Shown: in pieces, positions 1 to 10,200 of the stretch
Position numbering within the stretch: position 1 is the stretch's first letter
Layout of the letters: the number at the start of each line of letters is the position of its first letter
From: Kitasatospora kifunensis
Lineage (GTDB): Bacteria; Actinomycetota; Actinomycetes; Streptomycetales; Streptomycetaceae
Assembly: GCF_014203855.1 (NCBI RefSeq)
Contig: NZ_JACHJV010000001.1
Span: forward strand, 620,001 to 684,000
Direction: 5' to 3'
Length of the DNA stretch: 64,000 nucleotides
Notes under the pieces: model-generated
The model's database searches: none
The model's input: only the letters and a program-made list of their open reading frames with translations
Told to the model about the DNA's origin: nothing
Position numbers and translations under genes: made by a program

Positions 1-245
1 GCGTGGCTTCGACCGCCGGGATCCAGGCCGCGACCGACGTACCGCCGGACTTACGACAGGGGGCCGCCTCGACGCGCCGCGATCCACACCAGGCTGCGGG
101 ACCACACAGGAGCGAACGAGGTCGGCCGATGGTCCGGCCACGACGCGCCGAACAACTCGTTGAGTTCGGCATCCGACAGGTCTGGGCTCACGGCCAACAC
201 CTCATCGTCGGCATCGTCCGCCCGCGACGAATCACTGATCACCAT
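1..245 (-). pseudogene. GNAT acetyltransferase remnant, cut by window edge
   Basis: The first 60 or so residues, with the stretch ELNELFGASWPDHRP followed by SRSLVWIA, resemble the N-terminus of small GNAT-family N-acetyltransferases. An in-frame TAA then stops the frame at about 51. Past the stop, pieces resembling the next GNAT strand (SVAAW, then DPGGRSHA) lie in the other two frames. I infer a frameshifted, decaying gene whose remainder lies left of the window. Family assignment is by eye from a short stretch. It could also be a short unrelated ORF. Confidence 0.4.
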
Positions 246-291
246 GCGGAACAGCCTGCCATTCGCGGATGCCTCGCATGCCTCGGATATC

Positions 292-801
292 TCAGTCCGT
301 CGACGTCACCTTGAGCTCGGTCTCGGCGAAGAACTCGTCGGCTATGGCACGCGTGCGCGGCAGACCACCCAGCGGTTCGCCGACGACGCGACTCGCGAGC
401 TCGGTGGCGAGGGCGATGACGTCCTCGCGCAGCTCGGCCTCGGCGACGACGCGGTCCGCTTCCAGCTGGACCTTGGCAACGGCCACGATCTGGTCGCGCT
501 GCCGCTGGCCCTCGGCGCGTGCGGCAGCCACCAGGACGGCCCCCTCCTCGGCGGCGGTCTGCCGAATGCGAGCCGCCTCGTGGCGGGCGGTGGCGAGTTC
601 GGCCTGGTACTGCTCGTAGAGGGCCTGCGCCTCGGCGCGGGCGGCTTCCGCACGGGCGGCGCCCCCGTCGATGCCGTCAGCGCGAGCCGCGAGGGTCTTC
701 TCGATCCTCGGCAGCAGAATCTTGCCGAGGACACCGAAAATGACGAAGAAACAGATCAGGCCGAAGATGAGCTCTGCCGGCTTTGGTGTCAACGTGTCCA
801 T
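292..801 (-). CDS. atpF: Orphan F0F1 ATP synthase subunit b-like protein
   Basis: The 169-residue product has one N-terminal membrane helix (about residues 10-30, ELIFGLICFFVIFGVLGKIL) followed by a long Ala/Glu/Arg-rich amphipathic coiled coil. This is the layout of the b subunit that forms the peripheral stalk of ATP synthase. Phrases such as LLPRIEKTL, ARHEAARIRQ and EGQRQRDQI are typical of actinobacterial AtpF. No other atp genes surround it: a GNAT remnant lies downstream and a permease upstream. It is therefore probably a stand-alone paralogue rather than the operon copy. The ATG at 801 is preferred over a TTG at 849 because it gives the normal short N-terminus. The ribosome site is weak. 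Confidence 0.8.
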   Translation of the reverse strand: MDTLTPKPAELIFGLICFFVIFGVLGKILLPRIEKTLAARADGIDGGAARAEAARAEAQALYEQYQAELATARHEAARIRQTAAEEGAVLVAAARAEGQRQRDQIVAVAKVQLEADRVVAEAELREDVIALATELASRVVGEPLGGLPRTRAIADEFFAETELKVTSTD

Positions 802-1420
802 ACCCACAGAGGCTATCCACCGCCCATGACGGGGTGTAGAGCGGGTCAAGGAACCAATTCAAGCCCTGACCTCGGGCAACGCCCAGCCGTAGCCGCAAAA
901 GTGACACTTCGTTGGATTTCAACCGGGCCGACATAGGCTCATCGACCCGGGCTCCTCGGCGGAGCAGGGTGGCGAGGCCCGGGCCGAGGTGCGGGGCGGC
1001 CCGCGCGGTGAACTCGACCGCGCCGTCGGCCAGGCCGCACCCCGTACGCGATCATCGCTCAGAGCACCCGCGAGAGCACGGATCGTAGCGAGCGGCGACG
1101 AGCCCCGCCCACGGCCGGCGATCGCTCTCGGCACCACCCACAGAAACCCGCCCGACCGCCGCCGGCAGGGCCAGGAAGGCCGCCGGGCACAACTGTGACC
1201 ACAGTCACACTAGGACAAAGTGGCCAAGCCCCACCGCCCCCACTTGCCCGGCGCACACCGCTATCCACATCTACCGGTACCCCCGGGGAGTAACGGCATC
1301 ATTCGGGTTACATCTGGAACAAAGTAGGATGGCTTAACTCGCGTGCTACGCGCGAAGAGTTCCATAAATGTTCCACTTGTCCGTTTTACTCTCCCGCTTC
1401 ACACGCACGGAGCCACCCTC
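802..1420. other. Intergenic region between divergent atpF-like and codB-like genes
   Basis: About 600 bases carry no convincing gene. Short ORFs here lack ribosome sites and family resemblance. The part near 1270-1400 is less GC-rich and probably holds the promoter of the permease gene. A CRP-type half-site pair lies at 1194-1209. The segment close to 802-940 should hold the atpF-like promoter. Confidence 0.5.
1194..1209. promoter_or_regulatory. CRP/FNR-type inverted repeat
   Basis: TGTGA-N6-TCACA is a perfect inverted repeat, and it also fits the GTG-N6-GNCAC form reported for Streptomyces Crp. It lies 211 bp upstream of the permease start. Binding is inferred from the match only. Confidence 0.4.
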
Positions 1421-2902
1421 ATGGACAACCTGTCCACCGCCGACAACGTTGACGGCGCGATAGAGACCCGCGGTATCGAACCCGTCCCGGACCACGAGCG
1501 CCACGGCAGAGTCCGCGAGCTCTTCCCGACGTGGGTCGCGGCGAACATCAGCGTTCTGCTGCTCACCATGGGTGCGGCCCTGGTGGTGTTCAACGCGCTG
1601 AACTTCTGGCAGGTCCTGATCGTCGCGGCCTGTGCCGCGGCCGTCTCCTTCGGCATGGTCGGCGTGCTGTCGGTCTCCGGTAAGTGGGGCGGGGCGCCGG
1701 GCGCCACGCTCTCCCGGGCCACCTTCGGCGTGCGCGGCAACCTCTTCCCCGGCGCCATCCTCTGGGTCGCCCGGTTCGGCTGGGAGACGATCAACGCGGT
1801 CACCGGCGCCTACGCCGTGCTGACCGTCCTTGACCTGCTCTTCGGCATCAAGAGCAACACCGCGCTGATCGTCACCACGCTCTTCGTCTTCGTCGCCTGC
1901 ACGTTCCTGGTCTCCGGCATGGGCCGCAAGGCGCTGAACGTCTGCAACACGTGGTCGACGTACCTCTTCGGCATCTTCAGCGTCCTGGTGCTGGGCTACC
2001 TGATCGCGCACATCCACTGGAGCGAGGTCTTCTCCAAGCCTGCGGGCACCACCGCGATGATGATCGCCGGCATCGGGACCATCGCCGCCGGCGGCATCAG
2101 CTGGGTCCCCACCGGCCCGGACTTCGCCCGCTACCTGCCGCACGCCGCCTCCGGCAAGAAGATCGTCGGCGTGACGGTCTCCGGCGCCGGCCTGGTGATG
2201 GTGCCGATGGTGCTCATGGGCGCCGTGATGGCAGTTGCCTCCCCCGGTCTGGCCCAGGCCTCGGACCCGGTCTCCTTCCTCGGCGACCTGCTGCCGACCT
2301 GGCTGGCCGTGCCGTACCTGCTGACCGCGATCGTGGGCATGCTGCTGATCAACAGCCTCTCGATGTACTCGGCCGGCTTCACCGCCCAGACCATGGGCGT
2401 CAAGCTGCCGCGCGCCATGGCCGTCAGCATCAACGCCGTGATCTCGCTGGTCGGCGGTCTGATGCTGATGCTGGTCGCCAAGAGCTTCCTGGGCTCCTTC
2501 ATCACCTTCCTGATCCTGCTCGCCGTCTCCTTCTCGGCCTGGATCGGCGTCTACGCCGTGGACATGTTCCGGCGCCGCTCCCGTGCGGTGCGCTACGACG
2601 CGGCCGCGCTGATGGACACCAGCCCGAACAGCCGCTACTGGTACAAGGCCGGCTTCTGCTGGCAGGCGATGGTCTCGTGGGTGCTCGCGCTGCTCCTCGG
2701 GCTCGCCTTCACCAAGTGCGACTGGTTCGCCGGCCCGTTCTCCAGCACCCCGATCGGCAAGTACGGGCTCGCCTGGGCGGCGACCATCGTGATCTCCGGC
2801 GTGATCATGGCGGTGCTCCCCGCACCCCGCGAGAACACCCCCGCCACCGCTGAGGAGACCGCCGACTCCAAGACGGAGCAGGCGGAGCGGGTCACCGCCT
2901 GA
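1421..2902 (+). CDS. codB: NCS1-family cytosine/purine permease
   Basis: The 493-residue polytopic membrane protein has about 12 hydrophobic helices and the NCS1 nucleobase:cation symporter pattern. Examples are the TWVAANISVLLLTMGAAL first helix, the SFGMVGVLS and GAPGATLSRATFGVRGN loop, and the WVPTGPDFARYLP region of CodB-like permeases. It should import cytosine or purines with a cation. The start is placed at the ATG at 1421, which has GGAG at 1409-1412, rather than at the upstream in-frame codon at 1343. A strong terminator follows. Exact substrate cannot be read from sequence. Confidence 0.88.
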   Translation: MDNLSTADNVDGAIETRGIEPVPDHERHGRVRELFPTWVAANISVLLLTMGAALVVFNALNFWQVLIVAACAAAVSFGMVGVLSVSGKWGGAPGATLSRATFGVRGNLFPGAILWVARFGWETINAVTGAYAVLTVLDLLFGIKSNTALIVTTLFVFVACTFLVSGMGRKALNVCNTWSTYLFGIFSVLVLGYLIAHIHWSEVFSKPAGTTAMMIAGIGTIAAGGISWVPTGPDFARYLPHAASGKKIVGVTVSGAGLVMVPMVLMGAVMAVASPGLAQASDPVSFLGDLLPTWLAVPYLLTAIVGMLLINSLSMYSAGFTAQTMGVKLPRAMAVSINAVISLVGGLMLMLVAKSFLGSFITFLILLAVSFSAWIGVYAVDMFRRRSRAVRYDAAALMDTSPNSRYWYKAGFCWQAMVSWVLALLLGLAFTKCDWFAGPFSSTPIGKYGLAWAATIVISGVIMAVLPAPRENTPATAEETADSKTEQAERVTA

Positions 2903-2919
2903 CGCGAAGGCCCTCCCCT

Positions 2920-2965
2920 CGACCGCCCGGCCGCCGACTCACCCGAGTCGGCGGCCGGGCGGTCG
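2920..2965. terminator. Strong intrinsic-type hairpin after permease
   Basis: A perfect 21-bp inverted repeat (left arm 2920-2940, right arm 2945-2965) encloses a 4-base loop. It starts 17 bases after the permease stop. No T-run follows, as is common in high-GC actinomycetes. Confidence 0.85.
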
Positions 2966-3058
2966 ACGTTTGCGGATACCCAGGTGCTGCCCGTCTCCCG
3001 AGGCGGCTAGAGTCGATCGGATCGAGACGCCGACACCGCACGGACCCGAGGTACCGCC

Positions 3059-3820
3059 ATGTCCCTCCTGCCCAAAGCACCCGACGTATCCGAGCCGCCC
3101 CACCGCGACAGCCGGCAGCCCGCCATCACGCTCGACCGGCGTGATGGCCCGTACGGCGAGGTGGTGCTGCGCCGGCGAGGTGCGGATCTGGAGATCATCG
3201 CCAACGGCTGCTTCCTGATGGACACCGCCGACGGACGCTCCGAGCGGCTGCTGATCCAGGCCGCGCTGGACGAGCTCACAGCGGGCCACAGCACGGCGGG
3301 CCACGGCACAGCGGACCAGCCCTCGCCAGCCGAACTCTCGGTGCTGATCGGCGGCCTCGGCGTCGGCTTCTCGCTGGCGTACGCCGCAGCCGAGCCGCGG
3401 TGGCAGCGGATCGCCGTGGTGGAGCGGGAGGAGGCCATCATCGGCTGGCACCGCACCGGGCCGCTGGCCGCCTTCTCCGCCGGGGCACTGGACGACCCGC
3501 GGGTCGAGATCCTGCACACCGACCTGCTGGACTACCTGGGCGGCCCGGGGACGAACAGCTACGACGCGCTCTGCCTCGACATCGACAACGGCCCGGACTG
3601 GACGGTCACCGACTCCAACTCCGGCCTCTACCAGTCCAGCGGGCTGGCCGCCCTGCAGCGGCGGCTCAACCCGGGCGGCGTGCTGGCCGTCTGGAGCGCC
3701 CAGCCCTCCACCGCCTTCGAACAGGCGCTGCGCGCGGCCGGTTTCACCGACGTGCACACCCTGGAGGTCGCCGTCGCGCGCGGCGTACCGGACGTGGTGC
3801 ACCTGGCCCGGCGGGCCTGA
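3059..3820 (+). CDS. Spermidine synthase-fold methyltransferase-like protein
   Basis: The 253-residue protein has the Rossmann layout of spermine/spermidine synthases. SVLIGGLGVGFSLAYA is the nucleotide-binding loop, VVEREEAIIGWH the acidic strand-2 end, and DALCLDIDNGPDW the region where the classical enzymes carry the catalytic Asp. Such stand-alone actinobacterial members are often annotated as spermidine synthase without proof of polyamine activity. The N-terminus has a small internal repeat (TAGHSTAGHGTAD). It lies 44 bases upstream of cystathionine beta-synthase and may share its transcript. Confidence 0.7.
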   Translation: MSLLPKAPDVSEPPHRDSRQPAITLDRRDGPYGEVVLRRRGADLEIIANGCFLMDTADGRSERLLIQAALDELTAGHSTAGHGTADQPSPAELSVLIGGLGVGFSLAYAAAEPRWQRIAVVEREEAIIGWHRTGPLAAFSAGALDDPRVEILHTDLLDYLGGPGTNSYDALCLDIDNGPDWTVTDSNSGLYQSSGLAALQRRLNPGGVLAVWSAQPSTAFEQALRAAGFTDVHTLEVAVARGVPDVVHLARRA

Positions 3821-3864
3821 CGCCCACTCACCTCGGCGGATGCTCTTCTATACGCTGACTCCTC

Positions 3865-5292
3865 ATGGAAACCCACGAGTCCCTGCTCGAACTCATCGGC
3901 AACACACCCCTGGTGCGCCTGCGCCTGCCCGGTGACGGGCGCGGTGCCGCCGTCTACGCCAAGCTCGAGTACCTGAACGTGGGCGGCAGCGTCAAGGACC
4001 GGATCGGCCTGCGCATGATCGAGGAGGCCGAGAAGTCCGGGGCGCTGGGACCGGGCGGCACGGTGGTCGAGGCCACCTCGGGCAACACGGGCGCGGGGCT
4101 CGCCATGGTCGCCGCGGCCAAGGGCTACCGGACGATCGTCGTCCTGCCGGACAAGACCAGCGCGGAGAAGCTCGCCACGCTGCGTGCCTACGGCGCCGAG
4201 GTGGTGGTCCGGCCCGGCGGGCTCCCGCTCCAGGATCCCGAGCACATCCTGAACGTCGCCGCCAGGATCGCCGAGCAGACCCCGGGCGGCTGGTTCGCCG
4301 GCCAGTACGGCAATCCGGCCAACCCGGCCGCGCACTACCTGACCACCGGACCGGAGATCTGGCGGCAGACCGATGGCCGGATCACCCACCTGGTCTCCTG
4401 CGTGGGCACCGGCGGCACCATCAGCGGCACCGGCCGCTTCCTCAAGGAAGCCAGTGGCGGCACGGTCCGGGTGATCGGCGCGGACCCGGCCTCCTCGGTC
4501 TACTCCGGCGGCGACGGGCGGCCGTACTTCGTCGAGGCCGCCGGGCGCTTCCGCCACCCCGAGACGACCGAGGACATCTGGCCGGACTCCTACCAGCAGG
4601 ACGTGGTGGACGAGATCCTGCCGATCGCCGACCGCGACTCGCTGCTGACCATCCGCCGACTCGCGCGCGAGGAGGGCCTGCTGGTCGGCGGCTCGGCCGG
4701 CACGGCGGCCACGGCCGCGCTGCGGGTGGCGGCCGACCTGGGGCCGCAGGACTTGGTGGTGGTGATCCTGCCGGACTCCGGGCGCCAGTACCTCTCCAAG
4801 TACTTCAACGACGCCTGGATGCTGCGCCAGGGCTTCCTGGACAGCGACGACGGCGACGCGAGCGCCCCACGGGTCGGCGAGGCGGTGCCACCCGCGCTGC
4901 GGGCGCACCCGCTGCCGTACCTGCACCACCACAGCACGGTCGGCCAGGCGTTGGAGGTGCTGCGGGCCCGGCAGGACGCGGGCGCGGAGCCGGTCCTGCC
5001 GGCCGGCCCGGCCCCCGTGGCGCCCGGACGCCAGCCCACCAGCCCCGAGCTGCTCGCCGCGGTGTCGCTGGAGCAGCTGACGACGGCTCTGGCCCACGGC
5101 AAAGCCGCGTCGGGCGACCCGCTCCGCGACCACCTCGGGGCGCCGCTGCCGCAGTTCGGCACCGGCGAGAGCGCGGCGGCGGCGCTCGCCGAACTGACCG
5201 AGCAGGGCGCGGGCGTGGCCGTGGTGCTGCACGACGGCCACGGGGTCGGCCTGATCGGACCGGGCGAACTGCGGGCCCTGCTGGGGTCGTGA
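3865..5292 (+). CDS. cbs: Cystathionine beta-synthase
   Basis: This 475-residue PLP enzyme condenses serine with homocysteine in transsulfuration. The fold-type II core spans about residues 1-315. Schiff-base Lys44 lies in VGGSVKDR, the substrate loop TSGNTG follows near 73-78, and the phosphate-binding GTGGTISGT lies near 183. The C-terminal 140 residues (about 335-475) form a CBS-pair region. The length and the tail separate it from plain cysteine synthase (about 310 residues). The tail contains a low-complexity Ala/Pro/Gly linker between the two halves of the CBS pair. The start is the ATG after TACGCTGACTCCTC. The ribosome site is weak. Confidence 0.85.
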   Translation: METHESLLELIGNTPLVRLRLPGDGRGAAVYAKLEYLNVGGSVKDRIGLRMIEEAEKSGALGPGGTVVEATSGNTGAGLAMVAAAKGYRTIVVLPDKTSAEKLATLRAYGAEVVVRPGGLPLQDPEHILNVAARIAEQTPGGWFAGQYGNPANPAAHYLTTGPEIWRQTDGRITHLVSCVGTGGTISGTGRFLKEASGGTVRVIGADPASSVYSGGDGRPYFVEAAGRFRHPETTEDIWPDSYQQDVVDEILPIADRDSLLTIRRLAREEGLLVGGSAGTAATAALRVAADLGPQDLVVVILPDSGRQYLSKYFNDAWMLRQGFLDSDDGDASAPRVGEAVPPALRAHPLPYLHHHSTVGQALEVLRARQDAGAEPVLPAGPAPVAPGRQPTSPELLAAVSLEQLTTALAHGKAASGDPLRDHLGAPLPQFGTGESAAAALAELTEQGAGVAVVLHDGHGVGLIGPGELRALLGS

Positions 5293-5546
5293 CCGATCGG
5301 GACACCGCGCGCGTTCCGGCGTACGACTCGCATTCCCGGAACATCCGACGGGTCTGGTAATGCGACGAGTTGTCCACCGTGTTTTTCGGACACCGTGGAG
5401 TCACCCGTACGCGGGGCTGTTGCCGAGCGGTAGCTGGCCGGATGCTTGACCTCCGAGACCGGCTGCCGCCTGATGCAAGCTCAGCTACCCGACGCCGCAC
5501 GGCGCCCAGCGCATCCGACTCAGCCGAGAGTCCTGAAGGAGCGTTC

Positions 5547-5891
5547 ATGGCCGAGGAACTGACCGTGCTGGCAGAGGCGGGTGCCGCGGCGCTGGTCACC
5601 GCGATGGCCACCGACCTGTGGCAGGGGACCAGAGAGGCCGTGGTCGGGCTCTTCCGCCGGGCCGACCGCGGCCAACGGGGGGCGGTCGAGGTGCGACTCG
5701 ACCGCAACGCCGCCCTGGTGCGGGCGGCCGCGAGCCCCGACGCGGTCCGGCGGGCGCTGTTCGCCTTCTGGGCCCAGGAGCTGGCGGCGCTGCTGCGCCA
5801 GGCCCCGTCCTGCCGCGAGCCGCTGGCCCAACTGGCCGGCCGGGTCAGCGCCGCCCTGTCGGAGGACCACTGGGAGCTCGCCTTCGACTAG
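5547..5891 (+). CDS. Small protein of unknown function
   Basis: The 114-residue product starts at an ATG with GAAGGA six bases upstream, which I prefer to the longer frame from 5370. It is Ala/Leu/Arg-rich and largely helical, with the stretch ALVTAMATDLWQGTREAVVGLFRRA. Short proteins with this opening occur widely in Streptomyces without a known role. It converges on the pabC-like gene, and both stop codons lie in the same 8-bp tandem repeat. Confidence 0.65.
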   Translation: MAEELTVLAEAGAAALVTAMATDLWQGTREAVVGLFRRADRGQRGAVEVRLDRNAALVRAAASPDAVRRALFAFWAQELAALLRQAPSCREPLAQLAGRVSAALSEDHWELAFD

Positions 5892-5912
5892 ACCGTTAGA
5901 CCGTTAGACCGT
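5889..5912. repeat. Three 8-bp tandem units spanning two stop codons
   Basis: The unit TAGACCGT is repeated three times without change. The first copy supplies the TAG stop of the plus-strand gene. The TAA stop of the minus-strand gene (5904-5906) spans the copy 2/copy 3 junction. Confidence 0.9.
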
Positions 5913-6974
5913 GTCACCGGCGCAACCGTCCACGGCCTGCGCCGGTGACACGGCCGCCCGTACCAGGGCCGCGATCTCGGCCTCGTACGGGCTCGGTGGG
6001 CACGGCAGGCCGTCGATGCTGCGCACCCGGGCGACGAGCCGGATGCTGGAGAGCAGCCAGAGGCCGTCGGCCGCGCGCAGTTCCTCGGCCGTGAGCCGGG
6101 TGAACTCGCACTCCCAGCCGGCCTCGGTGGCCGCCGCGAACAGGGTCTGCAGGGTGATGCTGGGCAGGATACCGAGCTCGGGTGCGGGGCTGAGCAGCCT
6201 GCCGCCGCTGGCGACCAGGACGGCGGCGGTCGGCGCCTCCAGCACGGTGCCGTCCTCGGCGAGGAAGATCGCCTCGTCCGCGTCGTGCTCGCGGGCCCAG
6301 CGCTGGGCGGCCATGTTGACCGCGTAGGACAGCGTCTTGGCGCCGAGCAGCAGCCAGGGCGCTCGGCCGGACGCGGCAACGACCGTCCCCCTGGTCAGGG
6401 TCAGCGCCCGCACGCCCTCGCGCCGCGCGCGCAGGGTGCTGTCCGGGACGGGGTCGACCAGCACGTAGCCGGTCGACCGGCCGCTGTCCTCCGGGCCGCG
6501 GGTCAGAATCAGCCGGACGTACGCCTCACCGGCGGCGCCGTGCTCGGTGTGCTCGGTGTGCTCGGTGTGCTGACCGTGCTGGGCGTGCCGACCGTGCTGG
6601 GCGTGCCGGGCGAGCGCGATGGCCAGGCAGCGCCGCCAGTCGGCCCGGTCGGGCGCCGGCAGCGCGAGCATCTCGGCCGAGCGGGCCAGCCGGTCGAGGT
6701 GCGCCTCCAGGTGCACGGGCCGGCCGTCGACGGCCAGCAGCGCCTCGAAGACGCCGTCGCCGCGCAGCACACCCAAGTCGTCGGCGGTCAGCGCCGGTTG
6801 GCTGCGGTCGGCGACGGTGCCGTCGAGGTGGACGAGGATGCCGGTCGCAGCCGGGCCGAGCGCACCGGCGGGCGCGCCGCCGTTCGCGCCGACCACGGCG
6901 GCACCGTGGTCAGCGTCCGGGTGCAGGCACCGGCCCAGGGCCACGGGGCGGGCGTTGTTCTCCATGCCAGGCAT
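5904..6974 (-). CDS. pabC: Class IV aminotransferase, aminodeoxychorismate lyase-like
   Basis: The protein (356 residues) belongs to the fold-type IV PLP family. The Lys in LGAKTLSYAVNMAAQ is the expected Schiff-base residue, and DEAIFLAEDGTVLEAPTAAV is the conserved strand that follows. LTADDLGVLRGDGVFE near residue 65 is the family's opening motif. The likely role is converting 4-amino-4-deoxychorismate to p-aminobenzoate for folate, though branched-chain or D-amino-acid transaminases share the fold. A His-rich repeat (HAQHG and TEH units, DNA 6541-6608) interrupts the middle and may be an expanded minisatellite. The ATG at 6965 is an alternative start. Confidence 0.75.
   Translation of the reverse strand: MPGMENNARPVALGRCLHPDADHGAAVVGANGGAPAGALGPAATGILVHLDGTVADRSQPALTADDLGVLRGDGVFEALLAVDGRPVHLEAHLDRLARSAEMLALPAPDRADWRRCLAIALARHAQHGRHAQHGQHTEHTEHTEHGAAGEAYVRLILTRGPEDSGRSTGYVLVDPVPDSTLRARREGVRALTLTRGTVVAASGRAPWLLLGAKTLSYAVNMAAQRWAREHDADEAIFLAEDGTVLEAPTAAVLVASGGRLLSPAPELGILPSITLQTLFAAATEAGWECEFTRLTAEELRAADGLWLLSSIRLVARVRSIDGLPCPPSPYEAEIAALVRAAVSPAQAVDGCAGDTV
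5911..5951. terminator. Hairpin inside the 3' end of the pabC-like gene
   Basis: A perfect 14-bp inverted repeat (5911-5924 with 5938-5951) encloses a 13-base loop. It lies 19 bases past the plus-strand stop and inside the last codons of the minus-strand gene. It could end transcription from the left, and perhaps from both sides. Confidence 0.6.
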
Positions 6975-7152
6975 CTTGCCCGCCGACCGCGCCCGCTGCT
7001 CACGGCGAGCCGCCGGTCACCATCGGTGTTCACCCCTCCAGCCGCCCTGGCCGTCACCTGGACTGCTTCTCCTCCGCCCACCCCCTACCAGCGGACCCTC
7101 TTCGTCCCATAACCGCCATAAGTAACCTGTGAAGAAGCTAATCTGACCACCT

Positions 7153-7177
7153 GTGAGGCGGAATCCCGCCGCCTCAC
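7153..7177. promoter_or_regulatory. Inverted repeat upstream of the surface-polysaccharide locus
   Basis: GTGAGGCGG (7153-7161) and CCGCCTCAC (7169-7177) form a 9-bp hairpin or operator. It lies in the intergenic stretch between divergent genes, 88 bp before the propeller/lectin gene. The phrase ACCTGTGA occurs twice just upstream and within it. Whether it acts as DNA operator or RNA structure is not decidable here. Confidence 0.4.
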
Positions 7178-7264
7178 ACAGGTTCACGCTGTGCCCAGGG
7201 GGCCGGGTCACCCGGTTCGGCACGGCTGGCAGGGTCCGGTGTGCGCCGGGCCGGGGTGGGGGGC

Positions 7265-10200
7265 ATGGTGGGGGTACTTCTGCGTGCCCGGGGCGGCTTG
7301 GCCCGGGGCACAGCGGCGTCCGGTCGGATCGCGGTGCTGCCGGTCGTCGCGCTGGTCGTCGCGCTGGTGGCCGCGCTGCTCGGCCTGACGGTCGGGCGGG
7401 CCGAGGCCGATGTGACCACGGTGTCGACGGACAACCTGCGCACCGGCTGGGACAGTCACGAGCCGGGCCTGGGCCCGAGTTCGGTGCAGTCCTCCGACTT
7501 CGGGCAGCTCTTCTCGACCCAGCTCGACGGGCAGATCTACGCCCAGCCGCTGTCGGTCAACGGCACGGTGATCGCCAATACCGAGAACGACAAGGTCTAC
7601 GGCCTCGATCCGGTCAACGGCACCGTCAGGTGGAGCCGTGACCTGGGCCCGACCTGGCCGTCCTCGGCGATCAACTGCGGCGACCTGGCGCCGAACGTCG
7701 GCTCCACCTCGACTCCCGTCTACGACCCGGCGACCAACGCCGTCTACCTCACCACCAAGGTGAACGACGGCCCGGACGCCCAGCACCCGCACTGGTACAT
7801 GCACGCGCTCGACCCGGCCACCGGCGCCGAGCGCCCTGGCTGGCCGGTCACCATCGCGGGCACGCCGAGCAACGACTCCAGCGGAGCCTTCGACCCCTAC
7901 CGGCAGATGCAGCGCCCCGGCCTGCTGCTGCTCGGCGGGGTGGTCTACGCGGCGTTCGGCTCGCACTGCGACTTCGGCCCCTACCGGGGCTACGTGGTGG
8001 GCGTGAGCACCGCCAAGGCGGCCGTCTCCTCGATGTGGGCCAGTGAGGTCGGCTCCAGCAACGACGGCGGCGGCGTCTGGCTCGCCGGCGGCGGCCTGGT
8101 CTCGGACGGCCCGGGGCGGATCTTCCTGGCCACCGGCAACGGCATCAACCCGCCGCCGGGCCCCGGCCTGACCCCACCGGGCGGCACACCGCCGGGCACC
8201 CTCTCGGAGTCCGTGGTGCGGCTGCAGGTCAACGCCGACCAGAGCCTGTCCACGGCCGACTTCTTCAGTCCGGCCAACGCGCCCACGCTCGACCAGAACG
8301 ACACCGACATGGCCTCGGGCGGCCCGATGGCGCTGCCCGACAGCTTCGGCACGCCCTCCCATCCGCACCTGCTGGTGCAGCAGGGCAAGGACGGCCGGGT
8401 CTTCCTGCTGGACCGCGACAACCTCGGCGGCCGCTCGCAGGGTCCGGGCGGCACCGACGCGGTGGTCGGGGTCACCGGCCCGTACCAGGGCCAGTGGGGC
8501 CACCCCGCGACCTGGGGCGGCGACGGCGGCTACGTGTACCTGGTCGGCAACGGCGGCCCGCTGCGCGCGCTCAAGGCCGGCGTCACCGGCTCGGGCACAC
8601 CCGCCCTGTCGCTGACCGGGACCAGCAAGGACACCTTCCCGTACACCAGCGGCTCGCCGGTGGTGACCTCGGACGGCACCACCTCGGGCAGCGCGCTGGT
8701 CTGGGTGGTCTGGTCGAGCGGGCCCAGTGGCGAGAACGCGACGCTGCGCGCCTACAACCCGATCCCGGACGCCAACGGCACGCTGTCGCTGGTCTGGTCG
8801 GCGCCGATCGGCACGGCGGTCAAGTTCGCCACCCCGGCCACCGACGGCAACCGGGTCTACGTCGGCACCAGGGACGGCCGGTTGATCGCCTTCGGCCGCC
8901 CGGCGCAGACCTCGCTCAACGGGCAGCCGGTGGACTTCGGCAGCGTCGCGGTCGGCAGCACCGGGAGCGGCACGGCCACCCTGACGGCCAGCAGCGCCGT
9001 CACGGTGACCGCGATCAGCGGCTCCTCACCCTTCGGCACCGCCCCGCCGATCGTCCCGGTCACCCTGGCGGCCGGTCAGCAGTTGGCGGTGCCGGTCTCC
9101 TTCGCGCCAACGGCCGCCGGCGCGGTGAGCGGTCAGCTGACGGTGACCACCACCGCCGGCAGCTTCCTGCTCAGCCTGCACGGCGTCGGCACCAAACCCG
9201 GCCTGGCCGCCTCCCCCGGCACGGCGGCCTTCACCGACCAGCCCAGCGGCACCAATGCCACGCTCAACGTCCAGGTGACCAACACCGGTACCGCCGCCGA
9301 GACGATCAGCGCCAGCACCCTGCCCGGCGCGCCGTTCACCGTCACCGGCGTGCCAGCGAACGGGACGGCGGTGGCGCCGGGCAGCTCGTTCGTCGCCTCG
9401 GTGACGTACGCGCCGACCGCCGCCGGCAACAGCACCGACGCGCTGACCGTGACCAGCACCTCGGGCACCCTGACCGTGCCGATCACCGGCAGCGCGACCG
9501 CCGGGCAGGGCCATCTGACCTTCAGCCCGCCCAGCCTCTCCTTCGGCAGCGTGGCGGTGGGCAGTTCGGCGACCGCCAGCTTCGACATCACCAACGACGG
9601 CAACGTGCCGGTGACGGTGACCAAGGCGAAGGCGCCCAACGACGACTTCAGCACCGGCACGCCGCTGGCCGAGGGCCTGGTGATCGGCCCCGACCAGGTG
9701 GTGCACCAGTCGGTGACCTTCACCCCGAGCGCGCCGGGCAACCAGAGCGCCGACTACGAGGTGACCGGGGACGCGGGGCAGGGCGCCATGCTGGAGCAGT
9801 TGACCGGCACGGGCACCGGCACCCTGCCGCCGCCGAGCGCCGCCGGCTGGACCGCCAACGGCACGGCCACCCTGCCCGGCGGCGGCGCCGTCCAACTGAA
9901 CGGCCAGGTCCAGCAGTCGGCGGGCTCGGCGTTCTTCGTCCATCCGCTGCCGACCGACGGCCTCAAGGCGAGCTTCACCGCCCAGCTCGGTCCGGGCACC
10001 GGTGGTGACGGCCTGACCTTCAGCCTGCTCGACGCGGCCAAGGCGAGCACCACCGGGCTCGGCGCCACCGGTGGCGGTCTGGGCTTCTCCGGCCTGCCGG
10101 GCGTCTCGGTCGACCTGGTCACCTCCTGGAACAGCCAGGCGAACTCCGGCAACTTCGTCGCGGTGGCCATCGGCCCGAACAGCGGAATCGACAACCTCGG

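Noticed and set aside
3865..5292. Cysteine synthase (CysK/CysM)
   Set aside because: The C-terminal CBS-pair region and 475-residue length indicate cystathionine beta-synthase.
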